From Aureibaculum marinum (GTDB lineage: Bacteria > Bacteroidota > Bacteroidia > Flavobacteriales > Flavobacteriaceae), in assembly GCF_003813905.1 (NCBI RefSeq), contig NZ_RPFJ01000007.1:1-64000 (forward strand): 64,000 nucleotides of DNA, written 5' to 3'. This document shows, piece by piece, positions 27,936-36,733 of this stretch. Each line of letters opens with the position of its first letter. The stretch's first letter is position 1. Both the position numbers and the translations under genes were made by a program. Below the pieces are notes generated by a model. That model was not told the origin of the DNA. It made no database searches and saw only the letters and a list, made by a program, of their open reading frames with translations.

Positions 27936-29435
27936 ATGAGTTATTCAAAACCTAAATTTAAGGAGAAATACTCCAATTTTATTAATGGAAAATTTGTCGA
28001 GCCTATAGGAGGTCAGTATTTTGAGAATACTTCACCTATTGATAATAGTTTAATTGCACAATATCCAAGATCACAAAAAGAAGATATAGAATTGGCTTTA
28101 GATGCTGCCAATGCTGCAAAAGAAGCTTGGGGAAATACTTCTGCTGCTGAACGCTCTTCCTTATTAAATAAAGTTGCAGATATTATTGAAGCCAATTTAG
28201 AAGAATTTGCTGTGGTTGAAACTTGCGATAATGGAAAACCTATACGAGAAACCTTAAATGCAGATGTACCATTAGCTATAGATCATTGGCGTTATTTTGC
28301 TGCCTGTATTCGTTCAGAAGAAGGAAGTGCTACAGAACTTGACCAACATACATTATCTATGAATATTAAAGAACCTCTTGGAGTTGTAGGTCAAATTATT
28401 CCTTGGAATTTTCCTTTATTAATGTTATCCTGGAAATTACCTCCTGCATTAGTTACAGGAAACTGTGTGGTATTAAAACCTGCAGAACAAACCCCTTCTT
28501 CTGCAACATTACTTATGGAAAAAATAGCTGACGTATTTCCTCCTGGTGTTATTAATGTTGTTCATGGATTTGGTCCTGAAGCGGGTAAACCACTAGCTTC
28601 GAGTTCAAGAGTAGATAAAGTAGCTTTTACTGGCGAAACTACAACAGGACAATTAATTATGCAATATGCATCTAAAAACTTAAATCCTGTTACGATGGAA
28701 TTAGGAGGAAAATCTCCTAATATTTTCTTTAATAGTGTTATGGATGCTGATGATGCTTATTTAGATAAAGCTATTGAAGGTGCTGTTTTATTTGCATTTA
28801 ATCAAGGTGAAGTATGTACTTGCCCTTCTAGAATTTTAGTACAAGAAGATATTTATGATGCCTTTATGGAACGTGTAATTGAAAGAACAAATGCCATTGT
28901 ACAAGATAATCCATATGACCCTAGTACTATGGTTGGTGCACAAGCTTCTAATGATCAATACGAAAAAATACAATCCTATTTTAAAATTGGTAAAGACGAA
29001 GGTGCCAAAGTACTTACTGGTGGTGAAGCCAATAAATTAAACGGAGATTTGGCAAATGGTTTCTATATCAAACCAACCTTACTTGAAGGTCATAATAAAA
29101 TGAGAGTTTTTCAAGAAGAAATATTTGGTCCAGTTGCTTGTGTCACTAAATTTAAAGATGAAGCAGAAGCATTAGAAATTGCAAATGATACTATGTATGG
29201 ATTAGGAGCTGGTGTTTGGACACGTGATGCTCACCAATTGTATCAAATACCAAGAGCCATTAAAGCAGGTCGTGTTTGGGTGAATTGCTATCACGCTTAT
29301 CCTGCACATGCACCATTTGGAGGGTATAAAAAATCAGGATTTGGAAGAGAAAATCATGTAATGATGCTAAATTACTATCGTCAAACCAAAAACATGCTGA
29401 TCTCTTATGACAAAAATAAATTAGGTTTCTTTTAA
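27936..29435 (+). CDS. NAD-dependent aldehyde dehydrogenase (ExaC/AcoD type)
   Basis: A 499-residue, full-length ALDH. It has [26 protein letters not shown], the NAD-binding loop [13 protein letters not shown], catalytic Glu in [11 protein letters not shown] and catalytic Cys in [13 protein letters not shown]. It ends [15 protein letters not shown], as in the acetaldehyde/propionaldehyde dehydrogenases linked to ethanol or acetoin catabolism. It oxidises a short aldehyde to the acid in the cytosol. The gene is divergent from an AraC regulator and followed by a DUF779 gene, a known association for this subfamily. A strong terminator separates it from DUF779. Confidence 0.93.
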   Translation: MSYSKPKFKEKYSNFINGKFVEPIGGQYFENTSPIDNSLIAQYPRSQKEDIELALDAANAAKEAWGNTSAAERSSLLNKVADIIEANLEEFAVVETCDNGKPIRETLNADVPLAIDHWRYFAACIRSEEGSATELDQHTLSMNIKEPLGVVGQIIPWNFPLLMLSWKLPPALVTGNCVVLKPAEQTPSSATLLMEKIADVFPPGVINVVHGFGPEAGKPLASSSRVDKVAFTGETTTGQLIMQYASKNLNPVTMELGGKSPNIFFNSVMDADDAYLDKAIEGAVLFAFNQGEVCTCPSRILVQEDIYDAFMERVIERTNAIVQDNPYDPSTMVGAQASNDQYEKIQSYFKIGKDEGAKVLTGGEANKLNGDLANGFYIKPTLLEGHNKMRVFQEEIFGPVACVTKFKDEAEALEIANDTMYGLGAGVWTRDAHQLYQIPRAIKAGRVWVNCYHAYPAHAPFGGYKKSGFGRENHVMMLNYYRQTKNMLISYDKNKLGFF

Positions 29436-29452
29436 TGGTTAGTATTTAGAGT

Positions 29453-29488
29453 AGAAGGCTGAATGTATATTCAGCCTTCTTTTTTTTA
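29453..29488 (+). terminator. Rho-independent terminator after the aldehyde dehydrogenase gene
   Basis: Perfect 12-bp stem AGAAGGCTGAAT (29453-29464), loop GTAT, ATTCAGCCTTCT (29469-29480), then T8. Confidence 0.93.
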
Positions 29489-29644
29489 GAATAACTTAAT
29501 ACCAAACTCTAACACAAGAAAATAACACTTTAAAAACTAGTAATATCTTGTAGTTGTTCTATAAACATTATATCTTACTATCGGCTATAAAAATCGTTAA
29601 CTAACAGGCTAGATTAAATCTATTAAATCAAACACGACTAAATT

Positions 29645-30001
29645 ATGCAAAGAGTAACAATTACAGAAAAAGCTGCAAAAGTTCTTGAGCAATTAAAAGC
29701 GAAACATAACGAATTAATATTCCATCAAAGTGGAGGTTGCTGTGATGGGTCAGCACCAATGCTTTTAGAAAAAGAAGACTTTTATATAGACGAAAGTGAT
29801 GTACTTTTAGGTGAAGTATCGGGGGTTTCTTTTTACATGAACCAAGATCAGTTTGAATATTGGAAACATACTCATTTAACCGTGGACATTACAGAAGGTC
29901 GTGGTGCTAGTTTTTCTTTAGAAATACCTTTAGAACTACGATTTTTAATTCATTCAAGATTACTGACTGACGAAGAAAATGCTTATTTTAATAAAAAATA
30001 G
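29645..30001 (+). CDS. DUF779 domain protein
   Basis: A 118-residue protein that covers the whole DUF779 family: VTITEKAAKVLEQLKAKH, then FHQSGGCCDGSAPML with the conserved Cys pair, LLGEVSGVSFYM, and TVDITEGRGASFSLE. The paired Cys suggests a metal or redox site (inference). It is known as a companion of ExaC-type aldehyde dehydrogenases, which is the gene just upstream. A terminator between them means it needs readthrough or its own promoter, which I could not find. Confidence 0.85.
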   Translation: MQRVTITEKAAKVLEQLKAKHNELIFHQSGGCCDGSAPMLLEKEDFYIDESDVLLGEVSGVSFYMNQDQFEYWKHTHLTVDITEGRGASFSLEIPLELRFLIHSRLLTDEENAYFNKK

Positions 30002-30078
30002 GAATTAGAACTATTTAGTTTCATTCTTAATTTAAAAAAAATGAAATTCGCAATCTAGCTCTTAAATGAAATAAAACA

Positions 30079-30477
30079 ATGACTTCTTTTACACAAAACA
30101 CGCACCTTTTAGCTTCAAAAAAGCTAATAGGATCTGTAATTTCTATTACAAAAAACAAAGCCATAGTTTCTTTGACAATAACCAAAGAAATGGTTGTAGA
30201 TAGTTATAACCTCTCACATGGCAGTTTTACTTTTGGGTTAGCTGATTATGCTGCTATGGTTGCTATCAACAAACCAACTGTTGTATTAGGCAAAGCTGAA
30301 ACAAAGTTTCTAAAACCTGTAATATTAAATGATAAACTAACTGCAATTGCTGAAGTTACAGAAATAAATGATAAGAAGTTTACTGTAATTGTAAAAATTA
30401 CAAACCAAAAAAACAGTTTAGTTTTTGAAGGTAATTTTACTTGTTTTGTATTAGAAAAGCATGTGTTAGAAAAGTAA
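30079..30477 (+). CDS. Hotdog-fold thioesterase-like protein (PaaI/4HBT type)
   Basis: A 132-residue single-domain protein. It shows the hotdog pattern: a long helix after NLSHGSFTFGLADYAAMVAI, with His and Gly in the position seen in PaaI-type thioesterases (NxxHGG-like), and strands KAETKFLKPVILNDKLTAIAEV and FTVIVKITNQKNSLVFEG, quoted in part. Such enzymes hydrolyse acyl-CoA or phenylacetyl-CoA thioesters; the substrate is not predictable. It ends 3 bp before the stop of the convergent rluD-type gene. Confidence 0.72.
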   Translation: MTSFTQNTHLLASKKLIGSVISITKNKAIVSLTITKEMVVDSYNLSHGSFTFGLADYAAMVAINKPTVVLGKAETKFLKPVILNDKLTAIAEVTEINDKKFTVIVKITNQKNSLVFEGNFTCFVLEKHVLEK

Positions 30478-30480
30478 TTA

Positions 30481-31503
30481 TTATTTTTGGTGTACCGTAT
30501 AATTTCGCCATTTTTCAATAGCCAATTGCATATCCTCTGGCAACTCAGAATTAAATTGCATATTCTTTTTAGTTTTTGGATGTACAAACCCTAATGTTTT
30601 AGCATGTAATGCTTGTCTTGGCAATAACTTAAAACAGTTATCTACAAACTGCTTGTATTTTGTGAAGGTAGTTCCTTTTAAAATAGCATCACCTCCATAA
30701 CGCTCATCATTAAACAATGGATGCCCAATATATTTAAAATGAGCTCTTATTTGATGAGTTCTACCTGTTTCTAATTTACATTGTACTAAGGTTACATAAC
30801 TAAATCGTTCTAACACTTTATAATGCGTAATGGCAGGTTTACCATGAGCACCATCAGGAAAAACATCCATTTGAAGTCTATTTTTAAAACTTCTACCAAT
30901 ATGTCCCTCTATTGTGCCTTCTTCTTGTTCTACATTACCCCAAACTAAGGCATAATACAACCTTTCAGTTGTTTTATCAAAAAATTGATTTGCCAAATGA
31001 GACATGGCAAATTCCGTTTTTGCCACCACTAACAATCCACTAGTATCTTTATCAATACGATGTACCAACCCCGGCCTTTCATTTGAATTGGTAGGTAAAT
31101 TTTCTATATGATAAATTAATCCATTTACCAAAGTTCCACTATAATTACCATGACCAGGATGCACTACCATACCTGCAGGTTTATTAACAACCATCACCTC
31201 ATCATCTTCATAAACAATATTTAAAGGAATATTTTCAGCAACCAATAAATTTTCATGTGGTGGATGTGCCAATACCACTCTAACCACATCAAAAGGTTTA
31301 ATTTTATAATTCGATTTTACAACCGCATTATTAACCAATACATTGCCGGCTTTTATTGCTTGTTGTATTTTATTTCGAGTGGCATTTTCAATAAAATTCA
31401 TTAAAAACTTATCTACTCGCAAGGGTTCTTGCCCCACAGCGGCAGTAAACTTATAGTGCTCGTAAAGCTCATCTTGATCTTGATCAGTATCGTAATTTGA
31501 CAT
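30481..31503 (-). CDS. rluD: RluA/RluD family pseudouridine synthase
   Basis: A 340-residue protein. Residues 18-80 are an S4 RNA-binding domain (LRVDKFLMNFIENATRNKIQQ). The catalytic domain has the family motif HRIDKDTSGLLVVAK with the catalytic Asp, preceded by VVNKPAGMVVHPGHG and followed by LETGRTHQIRAHF. It isomerises uridines in 23S rRNA helix 69 if it is RluD; RluA or RluC-type specificity cannot be excluded. It starts 11 bp after the PASTA gene, a frequent pair in Bacteroidota. Confidence 0.92.
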   Translation of the reverse strand: MSNYDTDQDQDELYEHYKFTAAVGQEPLRVDKFLMNFIENATRNKIQQAIKAGNVLVNNAVVKSNYKIKPFDVVRVVLAHPPHENLLVAENIPLNIVYEDDEVMVVNKPAGMVVHPGHGNYSGTLVNGLIYHIENLPTNSNERPGLVHRIDKDTSGLLVVAKTEFAMSHLANQFFDKTTERLYYALVWGNVEQEEGTIEGHIGRSFKNRLQMDVFPDGAHGKPAITHYKVLERFSYVTLVQCKLETGRTHQIRAHFKYIGHPLFNDERYGGDAILKGTTFTKYKQFVDNCFKLLPRQALHAKTLGFVHPKTKKNMQFNSELPEDMQLAIEKWRNYTVHQK

Positions 31504-31514
31504 CCTAATTTGTA

Positions 31515-32120
31515 CTAGTTCTCAACAACTTCATCTTGTTCTATTTTTTCTAAATCATCTGCTGCTCCATCTAAGGACCCATCTCCTAACACCAAGTCAA
31601 TTTTTGAGTTTTTAGGAACTAAATCTCCCATTTCAAGCTCTTTTCCTTTAAATTTCATTTTTCGAACAACATCTTTACCTAAATCTGGAATATATTCATA
31701 CTTTCCAATTTGAAATCCAATAGAAGTTAAGTGTGTTTCTACTTGTCTTTTTGTCTTATTTAACAAGTCTGGAATAGCAATTTTTTTATAGTTAGACGGA
31801 TTTAATGTTAAATATATTTTTCTATTTTCTTTTACATAATCACCTGCTTCAGGATCTTGGTCTATAACCGATTTAGGAGGATATTCAGGATTAAAACTTG
31901 CAGAATCTTGTATTATATAATTAAGACTTAAATTTTTTAATGTAGTTTCAGTCTCTTCTAAAGACATTTTTTTTAAATCTGGAACTAATATTTTTTGATT
32001 GTGATTTGTTGTATACGCCAAAAACGCCTTTAAACCAAAAATCAAGCTAACTATAAAAATAACCATTAAAATAATGGTTCTAATAAAAATTTTACTTTTT
32101 AAATACTTCAAGATTCTCAT
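31515..32120 (-). CDS. PASTA domain membrane protein
   Basis: A 201-residue protein with a short basic N-terminus, one membrane helix (about 12-34) and a periplasmic region of two to three PASTA-like repeats: LVPDLKKMSLEETETTLKNL, IAIPDLLNKTKRQVETHL and the partial KFKGKELEMGDLVPKNSKID. PASTA domains bind peptidoglycan fragments or act as cell-wall sensors, but there is no kinase domain here. It is the first gene of a two-gene unit with rluD and is divergent from ddl. Confidence 0.85.
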   Translation of the reverse strand: MRILKYLKSKIFIRTIILMVIFIVSLIFGLKAFLAYTTNHNQKILVPDLKKMSLEETETTLKNLSLNYIIQDSASFNPEYPPKSVIDQDPEAGDYVKENRKIYLTLNPSNYKKIAIPDLLNKTKRQVETHLTSIGFQIGKYEYIPDLGKDVVRKMKFKGKELEMGDLVPKNSKIDLVLGDGSLDGAADDLEKIEQDEVVEN

Positions 32121-32139
32121 ATCTGATAAATTAACCTTA

Positions 32140-32147
32140 CAAACTTA
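32140..32147 (-). promoter_or_regulatory. Candidate -7 element for the PASTA-rluD unit
   Basis: On the minus strand TAAGTTTG fits TAnnTTTG, about 20 bp before the ATG. No clear -33 element. Confidence 0.35.
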
Positions 32148-32297
32148 CACAAAAAAGAAAAAAGCTATTTGTTTTTTTGATACTTTTGTTTTCCTGTTTA
32201 TTAAACATCAAAAATCTGCTTAGATTTTTGCACAATTCGTACGACACAAACCAATATAGACAAGTAACAATAAGCATATTGGTTAAATTTTATAAAA

Positions 32298-33269
32298 ATG
32301 AAAAACATAGCCATAATCATGGGAGGCTATTCCTCCGAAGTTGAAATTTCATTAAAAAGTGGAAATGTTGTATACAACAACTTAAATAGAGCATTATACA
32401 AACCATATCGCGTTCATATTTTAAAAGAGAAATGGGTTGTATTAGATGATAATGATATGGAATTCCCTATAAACAAGCATGATTTTTCTACGGAAATTAA
32501 TAATAAAAAAATCACTTTTGACTGTGTTTTTAATGCTATACATGGCAGTCCTGGAGAAAATGGAGTTATCCTTGCGTATTTTCAATTGCTAGGAATCAAA
32601 CACACCTCTGCTCCATTCTACCAAATGGCATTAACCTTTAATAAACGTGATACTTTAAGTGTAGTAAAGGCTTATGGAATAAAAACTGCAACTTCTGTAT
32701 ATTTAAATCAAGGGGACACAATTAACGAAAATGAAATTTTTGAAAAAGTTGGTTTACCTTGCTTTGTAAAACCAAACAATGCTGGTTCTAGCTTTGGAAT
32801 TTCTAAAGTATCTAAAAAAGAAGATTTAAAAAAGGCTATTGAAAAAGCATTTGCAGAAGATTCTGAATTATTGATTGAATCTTTCTTGGATGGAACTGAA
32901 GTCTCTATTGGAGTAATTGAATATGAAGGAAAACTAAAAGTATTAGCTCCTACTGAAATAGTATCTGAGAATGACTTTTTTGATTATGAAGCTAAGTATT
33001 TAGGTAAAAGTCAAGAAATTACCCCTGCAAGAATCTCTGAAACAAAACTTAAAAACCTAAATTCCGTAGCAAAAAAAGTATATAAAGCATTAGGAATGAA
33101 AGGTTTTTCGAGAGCAGAATACATCTTTATTGGAGACGAACCTTATTTTATTGAAATAAATACAGTACCCGGATTAACTTCTAACAGTCTATTGCCTATG
33201 CAAGCCAAGGAAGCAGGAATTCCCTTGGATAAATTATTTAGCAATGCTATTGAAGAGGCTCTAAAATAG
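32298..33269 (+). CDS. ddl: D-alanine--D-alanine ligase
   Basis: A 323-residue ATP-grasp enzyme of normal length. Motifs: MGGYSSEVEISLKSG at the start, FNAIHGSPGENG, FVKPNNAGSSFGISK (ATP-binding Lys and loop), ESFLDGTEVSIGV, SRAEYIF, and FIEINTVPGLTSNSLLP with the metal-binding Glu and Asn. It joins two D-alanines for peptidoglycan precursor synthesis in the cytosol. It is divergent from the PASTA-rluD pair. The window also holds a VanX-type dipeptidase that acts on the same dipeptide. Confidence 0.95.
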   Translation: MKNIAIIMGGYSSEVEISLKSGNVVYNNLNRALYKPYRVHILKEKWVVLDDNDMEFPINKHDFSTEINNKKITFDCVFNAIHGSPGENGVILAYFQLLGIKHTSAPFYQMALTFNKRDTLSVVKAYGIKTATSVYLNQGDTINENEIFEKVGLPCFVKPNNAGSSFGISKVSKKEDLKKAIEKAFAEDSELLIESFLDGTEVSIGVIEYEGKLKVLAPTEIVSENDFFDYEAKYLGKSQEITPARISETKLKNLNSVAKKVYKALGMKGFSRAEYIFIGDEPYFIEINTVPGLTSNSLLPMQAKEAGIPLDKLFSNAIEEALK

Positions 33270-33354
33270 TGAACATTAAAAAAACTTCATCTATTTTTTA
33301 TAACGTTAAAAAGAATTAACTCTCTTGTGGTTATTCTTTTGTGATGTACCAATC

Positions 33355-33395
33355 AAAAGGTTTATTATAATATCTTTATAATAAACCTTTTTTTT
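33355..33395 (+). terminator. Rho-independent terminator after ddl
   Basis: A 16-bp stem: AAAAGGTTTATTATAA (33355-33370), 5-nt loop, TTATAATAAACCTTTT (33376-33391), then more Ts. A weaker stem with a bulge lies at 33310-33340. Confidence 0.82.
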
Positions 33396-33488
33396 GGTTG
33401 TAACATTTTTAACTGAAACCGTACATATTAGTATAATTCTAAGTAATTTTAAAAGCGACAATCTAACAACAACTAAAAATTAAAAACT

Positions 33489-34289
33489 ATGACATCACAC
33501 GAAATAGACTATATAATACATGGAGAAGAAATGCAATTTGTTGAAATAGAGTTAGACCCTCAAGAAGCCGTTGTTGCTGAAGCTGGTAGTTTTATGATGA
33601 TGGATGATGGTATTAAAATGGATACAATTTTGGGGGATGGGTCTGGACAAACCGAAGGTGTGTTAGGCAAATTATTTTCAGCCGGTAAACGCTTATTAAC
33701 TGGCGAAAGCTTATTTATGACCGTTTTTATGAATGCTGAACGCGGCAAAAAGAAAGTTGCTTTTGCTTCACCATATCCAGGTAAAATTATTCCTCTTGAT
33801 CTCACTAATTTTAATGGAAAATTTATTTGTCAAAAAGATGCTTTTTTATGTGCAGCAAAAGGAGTTTCTGTAGGAATAGAATTCTCTAAAAAACTTGGTA
33901 GAGGATTGTTTGGAGGTGAAGGATTTATAATGCAAAAATTAGAGGGTGATGGTATGGCTTTTATGCATGCTGGTGGAACAATTTCTAAAAAAGAATTGCA
34001 AGCTGGAGAAAAATTAAAAGTAGATACCGGTTGTTTAGTAGGTTTTACACAACACGTAAATTACGATATAGAATATGTAGGAGGAATAAAAAATACAATA
34101 TTTGGAGGTGAAGGTTTGTTTTTTGCAACATTAACAGGTCCAGGTACTGTTTATATTCAATCTTTACCATTTAGCCGACTTGCTGGTAGAATTATTTCGT
34201 CTGCCCCTCAAACTGGAAATAAAAACAAAGGTGAAGGTAGTATTTTAGGCGGAATAGGAGATTTATTAGATGGAGATAATAGGTTCTAA
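33489..34289 (+). CDS. AIM24/TIGR00266 family protein
   Basis: A 266-residue cytosolic protein of the AIM24 (mitochondrial biogenesis AIM24-like) family: [20 protein letters not shown] at the start, [61 protein letters not shown], and [20 protein letters not shown] near the end. The family forms a jelly-roll-like beta fold; its role in bacteria is unknown. The last 20 residues are Gly-rich. The gene is flanked by hairpins and appears monocistronic. Confidence 0.9.
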   Translation: MTSHEIDYIIHGEEMQFVEIELDPQEAVVAEAGSFMMMDDGIKMDTILGDGSGQTEGVLGKLFSAGKRLLTGESLFMTVFMNAERGKKKVAFASPYPGKIIPLDLTNFNGKFICQKDAFLCAAKGVSVGIEFSKKLGRGLFGGEGFIMQKLEGDGMAFMHAGGTISKKELQAGEKLKVDTGCLVGFTQHVNYDIEYVGGIKNTIFGGEGLFFATLTGPGTVYIQSLPFSRLAGRIISSAPQTGNKNKGEGSILGGIGDLLDGDNRF

Positions 34290-34293
34290 AAAC

Positions 34294-34327
34294 AGAAGAG
34301 GCACAAACAAATAGCTGAGCCTCTTCT
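34294..34327 (+). terminator. Possible terminator after the AIM24 gene
   Basis: Arms AGAAGAGGC (34294-34302) and GCCTCTTCT (34319-34327) with a 16-nt loop and no strong T-run. It lies between convergent genes. Confidence 0.4.
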
Positions 34328-34407
34328 TGTATATTATTAATTGTTATTGTAAAATCACTAAACCTCTATAAAACTGAGTATAATTCTCAAAAAATTAGCC
34401 GTAAAGA

Positions 34408-35106
34408 TTAATTATTATTTTGCTTTCGTTCTTGAATAAATTCACTCAACATTTTGCCGTATTTAGATTCTTTTATTTTAGGAGTTAAACTTTTATGTAC
34501 ACTATCTATCCAAACAATATTGGCATCACTAAATTCTGTTAACGCAACAAAAGGAGCTACTTCATGGTCGTTATTAGTGATAGCGAAATTAATACCATAA
34601 CGATATCTACTTTTTATCAATCTATTTATTGCATTTAAAACTGAATCAATTTTAACACTATCTCTATCTCTTTTTGCTTCAAAATCAGCTTTTAACAAAT
34701 CTAACCGTTTTCCCGTAAATTTACTTTTTACTTCTTTAAATTCTTCCCATAACTTATGGTTACTCAATCCGTTAATTTCAGCAGCATAGTTAAATTTATC
34801 TAACTTCGTATTAATAGTTATGGTTCCTTTTTCTCCAAAAAAAGCAATTTCCTTACTAGGAGATTTATCTAAAGATAAATAATAAACTTCAGGACTTTCA
34901 ACCTCGTCTTTTAATGTATACGTATCAGTTCCATCAAGAGTTATTGAATCAACAACTACAAATACAGAATCCTGTTGCTTTTGAAGATACAATGTGCCTT
35001 TTTTCAAATCTTTAATCTTACCTTGTACAATCATCGTATTCTCAGAATCCTTACCACAAGCATAAGCCAATAAACCGACCAATGCAATACTAATTATTTT
35101 TTTCAT
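34408..35106 (-). CDS. DUF4369 lipoprotein
   Basis: A 232-residue protein with a lipoprotein signal (MKKIISIALVGLLAYAC, lipidated Cys17). Residues about 25-115 match DUF4369 (MIVQGKIKDLKKGTLYLQKQ, ISTD-like turn LDGTDTYTLKDEV, GEKGTITINTKLD), the domain often found before thioredoxin folds in Bacteroidota. Here the second half is helical, Lys/Glu/Asp-rich and lacks a thioredoxin CxxC motif. Location: probably outer membrane, facing the periplasm. No partner gene in the same direction lies close. Confidence 0.75.
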   Translation of the reverse strand: MKKIISIALVGLLAYACGKDSENTMIVQGKIKDLKKGTLYLQKQQDSVFVVVDSITLDGTDTYTLKDEVESPEVYYLSLDKSPSKEIAFFGEKGTITINTKLDKFNYAAEINGLSNHKLWEEFKEVKSKFTGKRLDLLKADFEAKRDRDSVKIDSVLNAINRLIKSRYRYGINFAITNNDHEVAPFVALTEFSDANIVWIDSVHKSLTPKIKESKYGKMLSEFIQERKQNNN

Positions 35107-35232
35107 TGAGTTAATCTATGTTTTATCGATGCAAATATAATAGTCTTTAGCTAATAGTACTATTCTAAATTACAAAGTATGATCAATTAGTTTTTATACC
35201 ATTTTTAAAATGATGACAAATTAATTTCCTTT

Positions 35233-36540
35233 TTACTGAGCCACTATTTGCATTAAAATAGTACATGCAATGGCTCCAACAGTACCAACCGCATAGCCAA
35301 ACACTGCTAATAAAACACCAACTGTAGCTAATGATGGATGAAATGCAGAGGCTACTACTGGTGCAGATGCAGCACCTCCTACATTTGCCTGACTACCCAC
35401 TGCCAAAAAGAAATATGGGGCTCTAATTAATTTGGCTACCGTTATTAAAAGTACTGCATGAATTGCCATCCAAACTAAGCCAATAGCTAATAAACCAAGA
35501 TTATCAAAAATTAACGTTAAATCCATTTTCATACCAATAGAAGCTACAAGTATATATATAAAAACACTTCCAAATTTACTTGCACCGGCTCCTTCATAAT
35601 TCTTAATTTTTGTAAAAGACAATAAAATAGCAACTATTGTAGAAATACTAATCATCCAAAAGAATTCAGAATCTAAAAAAGTAAAAATATTTTTAGTAGT
35701 GGGATTTTCAATACCACTAACAATACCTGAAAAAAGTTCAGCCAAATATCCTGCTCCATAATGAGCAAAACCAACTGTTCCAAAGGCTACAGCAGCCATA
35801 ATCATTAAATCTGACAAACTAGGATTTCTTTCAATTTCTGCAGAATAATTAGATACTTTTTCTTTTAAACTTTCTATAGCCGAAGTATCAGCTTTTAACC
35901 ATTTATCAATACGTTTAGATTTACCAATACCAATTAAAATGATAGCCATCCAAAGATTAGCTACCACAATATCAACAAACACCATTCCTCCATATAATTT
36001 TTGGTTAAATCCATAAATTTCAAGCATTGCAGTTTGGTTAGCTCCACCACCTATCCAACTTCCAGCTAAGGTTGCTAAGCCTCTCCACACAGCATCTGGA
36101 CCAGCTCCACCAACTGTTTCTGGAGAAAAAATAGAAATTACTAAAATTGCAATGGGTCCACCTATAATTATACCAACTGTTCCTGTAAAAAACATAGCTA
36201 ATGCTTTCCAGCCAAGATTAAATACTGCTTTTAAATCAATACTTAATGTCATTAATACTAAAGCTGCTGGCAACAAATAACGACTAGACACATAATACAA
36301 CTTAGTGCTATGCTTTGTAACCTCTCCACTATCTGAAACCGTTTGCCAATCTGGAGCAATTAACCCTAAAGTTGTAAAAACAGCTGGCAACATATAAGCT
36401 ACAAATAAGGCTGGTATAATAGCATAAAACTTTGACCAAAAACCATCCTTTTTAGAAGAAGTATAAAAAATAAAACCTAAGGCTAGCATTAAAAGTCCGA
36501 AAACGATAGTGTCATTAGTGAAAATAGGGGTTGTATCCAT
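35233..36540 (-). CDS. DUF819 family membrane protein
   Basis: A 435-residue polytopic protein with about 10-12 helices. Family features are TLAGSWIGGGANQTAMLE (in the first half) and the C-terminal GSQANVGGAASAPVVASAF, a Gly/Ala/Asn-rich re-entrant-like motif repeated in both halves. This points to a transporter with inverted repeats; substrates of DUF819 proteins are unknown. A cytosolic loop of about 35 residues, KADTSAIESLKEKVSNYSAE, joins the halves. It is a single gene with non-coding gaps of 126 and 193 bp on its sides. Confidence 0.83.
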   Translation of the reverse strand: MDTTPIFTNDTIVFGLLMLALGFIFYTSSKKDGFWSKFYAIIPALFVAYMLPAVFTTLGLIAPDWQTVSDSGEVTKHSTKLYYVSSRYLLPAALVLMTLSIDLKAVFNLGWKALAMFFTGTVGIIIGGPIAILVISIFSPETVGGAGPDAVWRGLATLAGSWIGGGANQTAMLEIYGFNQKLYGGMVFVDIVVANLWMAIILIGIGKSKRIDKWLKADTSAIESLKEKVSNYSAEIERNPSLSDLMIMAAVAFGTVGFAHYGAGYLAELFSGIVSGIENPTTKNIFTFLDSEFFWMISISTIVAILLSFTKIKNYEGAGASKFGSVFIYILVASIGMKMDLTLIFDNLGLLAIGLVWMAIHAVLLITVAKLIRAPYFFLAVGSQANVGGAASAPVVASAFHPSLATVGVLLAVFGYAVGTVGAIACTILMQIVAQ

Positions 36541-36733
36541 AGTTGTTGATTGTATATCTTTTGTGTGTATTTTAATTTTTGCTAATTTAAGATATTCTAT
36601 CTTTTATCATAATTTTCTTTATTTTTTTCTCCAAACGACATGGATATCCTCTATCTTAACTCACAGAAAACTATTTTTTTTGTTCTAGTTTCAAGATAAA
36701 ATAATGCTAACAACCTAATTATAAGAATTATAG

